25,391 bases of DNA, from NCBI GenBank assembly GCA_934149115.1, contig CAKPDW010000014.1:1-25391 (forward strand). Direction: 5' to 3'. Shown in pieces: positions 23,364-25,391 of this stretch. Both the position numbers and the translations under genes were made by a program. Source of the stretch: an uncultured Clostridia bacterium (GTDB lineage Bacteria; Bacillota; Clostridia; TANB77; CAG-508). Positions within the stretch are counted from its first letter, which is position 1. Every line of letters begins with the position of its first letter. The notes below the pieces were generated by a model. The model ran no database searches. It was not told the DNA's origin and was given only the letters and a program-made list of their open reading frames with translations.

Positions 23364-24093
23364 TTATTCAATACCATAAAAAACTTTCAAAACATGTTCA
23401 TATGCTGGGAAAGCAATTCTTTTTATTTCACTTATTACTTCATCAACATTATATGATGCATATAACTGGTCATATTTTATTTCACCTTTATCTATCTCTA
23501 AAATTCCATAAGGTGCTAGATTTGTTTTTCCAGGACATCCTGTTGCACCTGGATTTATGTATGTTTTGTTTTTATACTTATTATAAATTGGTGCATGAAT
23601 ATGTCCGTAAAGATATAAATCTGCATCTACTCCGTCTAAACATTTCTTCATTTTCCTCAGGTGTAGCTAGTTTTATATGCTTTCTAAATTCACCATCTTC
23701 TTTCATAGGATAATGAGCCATATATATCTTTTTTCCTTCAATTTCAAGATTAATCTCTTTTGGTAATTGTGTTATATAGTCTATAGATTCTTTGCTTAAA
23801 TGGTCTTTTATCCATTCATTTCTTTTTAGTTGTTCTTCACTTGTTTTCTTCTTTTCATCATGAACTATTTTAGGCATACCTTCTATAATATATCTTTCTC
23901 GATTTCCTCTAACGGCAAAAAATTCATCAGGTGATTTCAATACTTTTTGTATAACTTCTTCTGACTTTGCTGCACCTCCAATTAAATCTCCCAAGCAAAT
24001 TATTTTATCAACTTTCTCTTTTTCTAATTTTTCTAAAACTGCTTCAAAAGCTTTTATGTTCCCATGAATATCTGATACCATTCCTAATTTCAT
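23364..24093 (-). pseudogene. YfcE/MJ0936-type metallophosphoesterase, broken by a frameshift
   Basis: Calcineurin-like phosphodiesterase split over two frames. The 5' part from the ATG at 24093 (AAGGGG 8 bases upstream) carries DIHGN, GDLIGG, GNRE and MAHYP. The 3' part carries YGHIHAP and a normal C-terminus. Removing one base near 23634 (the C in AGACGG on the minus strand) joins them as EENEEMFR-GVDADLYLYGH, restoring a protein of about 243 residues of normal family length. Without it the first frame continues for about 17 unrelated residues and stops. Nothing at the site suggests programmed slippage. Either a real lesion or a sequencing error. An intact paralogue lies divergently at 24315. 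Confidence 0.8.
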
Positions 24094-24247
24094 GTACATC
24101 ACCCCTTTATAATATTTTGTTTTATAGCTTTTATATCTTTAGTAGTTGACAAGCATTCCTTGACAACTGAATTTTCTTCTAATAAATTTTAAATACCTAT
24201 TATAATTTTATGCAAAACATTATTTCTGTCAATAGTAAAAAATAAAT

Positions 24248-24276
24248 TTGACATATTCCTTGCTTGTTGATAGACT
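24248..24276 (+). promoter_or_regulatory. Promoter of the intact phosphoesterase gene
   Basis: TTGACA (24248-24253), a 17-base spacer and TAGACT (24271-24276) on the + strand, leader of about 30 bases, with AAGGAG 8 bases before the start codon. Confidence 0.55.
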
Positions 24277-24314
24277 GATTGTTATATTAAGATGTTTCAC
24301 AAGGAGAAGTATGT

Positions 24315-25034
24315 ATGAAAAAAATAGCTGTTTTTTCCGATATTCATGGAAATCTTCAAGCTCTACAAGCTATATTAGAAGATATTAAAAAGGAACCTAT
24401 AGATAGTATAATCTGTTTAGGAGATGTTATAGGAATTGGTCCCAATTCTAAGGAAACTTTACGATTAATAGAAGAAAATAAAATTGAAATGATTCTTGGA
24501 AACCATGAAATATATTTTTTAAATAATTTCAAAGAAAATGAAATTTTTGGAGCTGGAAGAAATCATACGGAACATCATAAATGGATAGCAAGTTTGTTAG
24601 ATAATAATGATAGAGCTTTTTTATCTAATTGCAATTTATCAAAAGATTGTGAAAAATCCGACCTTATTTTAAGTCACTTTTTTCTAAAAAATTCTATTTC
24701 AGCAGATGTTTACCCTTTTTTTGAAATTGATATAAGAAAAAAAGAAAATCAAAATGATGTTAGAATACCAAATAAAAGAAAATATAATTTATTTGGCCAC
24801 ATACATAATAAATTCTACTTTGAAAATGGCGAAAATAAATATTATTGTTTAGGATCTAGTGGCTGTGTCCATGATGATAAAACTTTTTATAATGTAATTT
24901 ATGTTGATAATAAAATTGTTGAAATAAAAGAAAAAATAATTAAATTTAATAGAGATGATTTTGAAAATAGTATTCAAAAAGTTAATTATCCTGAAAAACA
25001 AGATATTTATAATAAATTTTTTAAAATATTATAA
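24315..25034 (+). CDS. Calcineurin-like metallophosphoesterase (YfcE/MJ0936 type)
   Basis: Two-metal phosphodiesterase. The ligand set is complete: D9 and H11 (SDIHGN), D37 (LGDVIG), N63 and H64 (LGNHE), H121 (LSHFF) and H162, H164 (FGHIHN). Length 239 residues is standard and no membrane segment is present. AAGGAG is 8 bases before the ATG. It is divergent from, and paralogous to, the frameshifted gene at 23364-24093, with the same SDIHGN opening and GHIH ending; the sequences are otherwise well separated, so the duplication is old. Substrates of this family include 2',3'-cyclic nucleotides and other phosphodiesters; which applies here is unknown. Confidence 0.9.
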   Translation: MKKIAVFSDIHGNLQALQAILEDIKKEPIDSIICLGDVIGIGPNSKETLRLIEENKIEMILGNHEIYFLNNFKENEIFGAGRNHTEHHKWIASLLDNNDRAFLSNCNLSKDCEKSDLILSHFFLKNSISADVYPFFEIDIRKKENQNDVRIPNKRKYNLFGHIHNKFYFENGENKYYCLGSSGCVHDDKTFYNVIYVDNKIVEIKEKIIKFNRDDFENSIQKVNYPEKQDIYNKFFKIL

Positions 25035-25040
25035 TAAAAA

Positions 25041-25084
25041 CAGTAGTAAGATTGAATATAATTCTACTTACTACTGACTTTTTT
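25041..25084 (+). terminator. Terminator of the phosphoesterase gene
   Basis: Perfect 10-bp stem CAGTAGTAAG/CTTACTACTG (25041-25050 with 25067-25076), the loop with a small inner pair GAAT/ATTC, then a run of six T (25079-25084). Confidence 0.85.
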
Positions 25085-25202
25085 ATATTAGTTTTTCTTC
25101 TTTTTTATCTTCTTTCACTTTAAACCAACTCCTTTATTTTTTCAGTACAGGCTATGTTTTTTTCGCGAATTATTACTAAAATACAGATTACTATTTTCAA
25201 TA

Positions 25203-25313
25203 CTAGATATATTTATCTCTTAACCATTTACATTTTTCTATGTTGTTCTTTCTTAATTTTGTATGAATTATATTTTTAAATTTATTATCATTTTCCTTCT
25301 TTATTACTATCAT
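25203..25313 (-). CDS. Possible 36-residue basic peptide
   Basis: ATG at 25313 with GGAGG 6 bases upstream, ending KCKWLRDKYI. Very rich in lysine and asparagine. The frame is also open upstream of the ATG for about 15 codons, so this could be the end of a decayed gene. No terminator or promoter supports it. The rest of 25085-25391 holds nothing I can support. Confidence 0.3.
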   Translation of the reverse strand: MIVIKKENDNKFKNIIHTKLRKNNIEKCKWLRDKYI

Positions 25314-25391
25314 GAGATTCCTCCAAAACTTTTTCAATATACACTTATTTCTTTGATATACATTATAAAGTTATTTCACACAGTTGTACAT

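Noticed and set aside
24147..24172. Imperfect palindrome AGTTGACAAG/CTTGACAACT between the phosphoesterase genes
   Set aside because: The stem is short, with a mismatch, and overlaps sequences that look like parts of promoters; too weak to call an operator.

Overview
The window is AT-rich DNA (roughly 70 percent A+T by eye) with strong AGGAGG-type ribosome binding sites, many near-consensus sigma-A promoters (TTGACA, 17 bases, TATAAT), an LPXTG surface protein and a MurT/GatD pair. This points to a low-GC Gram-positive of the Firmicutes, most likely a Clostridia lineage. It reads as ordinary chromosome with many accessory genes. There is no CRISPR array, rRNA, tRNA or complete insertion sequence.

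Layout. 1-1450: the 3' part of a XerC/XerD-type tyrosine recombinase and a CoaD-like adenylyltransferase on the + strand. 1450-5380: a tightly coupled minus-strand operon murT, gatD and a divergent DnaB-like ATPase, driven by a consensus promoter. 5380-8180: an LPXTG-anchored protein and a secreted alpha/beta hydrolase, each with its own promoter and terminator. 8200-10900: two unrecognised minus-strand genes, a structured intergenic region with three hairpins, and a 51-residue small gene. 11029-12759: a large protein with two XRE-type helix-turn-helix domains. 12951-15776: a DegT-family aminotransferase and a nucleotide pyrophosphatase/phosphodiesterase; between them, on the + strand, is a small transcription unit (promoter, about 74 nt, terminator) that looks like a small RNA. 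15886-16460: a Nudix hydrolase. 16478-18002: a fusion of nucleoside diphosphate kinase with a nucleotidyltransferase-type domain. 18025-19947: an RsuA-type pseudouridine synthase, a sigma-70 factor with an extra C-terminal part, and a 63-residue protein. 20002-22243: a DXS-type gene followed by a MerR regulator; the operon promoter has the 19-base spacer and dyad expected of a MerR operator. 22500-24310: a decaying stretch with a truncated, frameshifted gene, a MazG-type pyrophosphohydrolase and a phosphoesterase broken by a frameshift. 24315-25084: an intact paralogue of that phosphoesterase, divergently transcribed. 25085-25391: almost no coding content.

How the parts work together. MurT and GatD amidate lipid II, and their stop and start codons overlap. 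The MerR gene lies 9 bases after the DXS-type gene, so the pair probably forms an autoregulated operon. The main candidates for something new are the kinase-nucleotidyltransferase fusion, the orphan small RNA, the MerR-controlled DXS operon and the helicase-like ATPase in the lipid II amidation operon. Promoters, terminators and start sites were found by eye. Functional calls come from motif recognition, without database searches.
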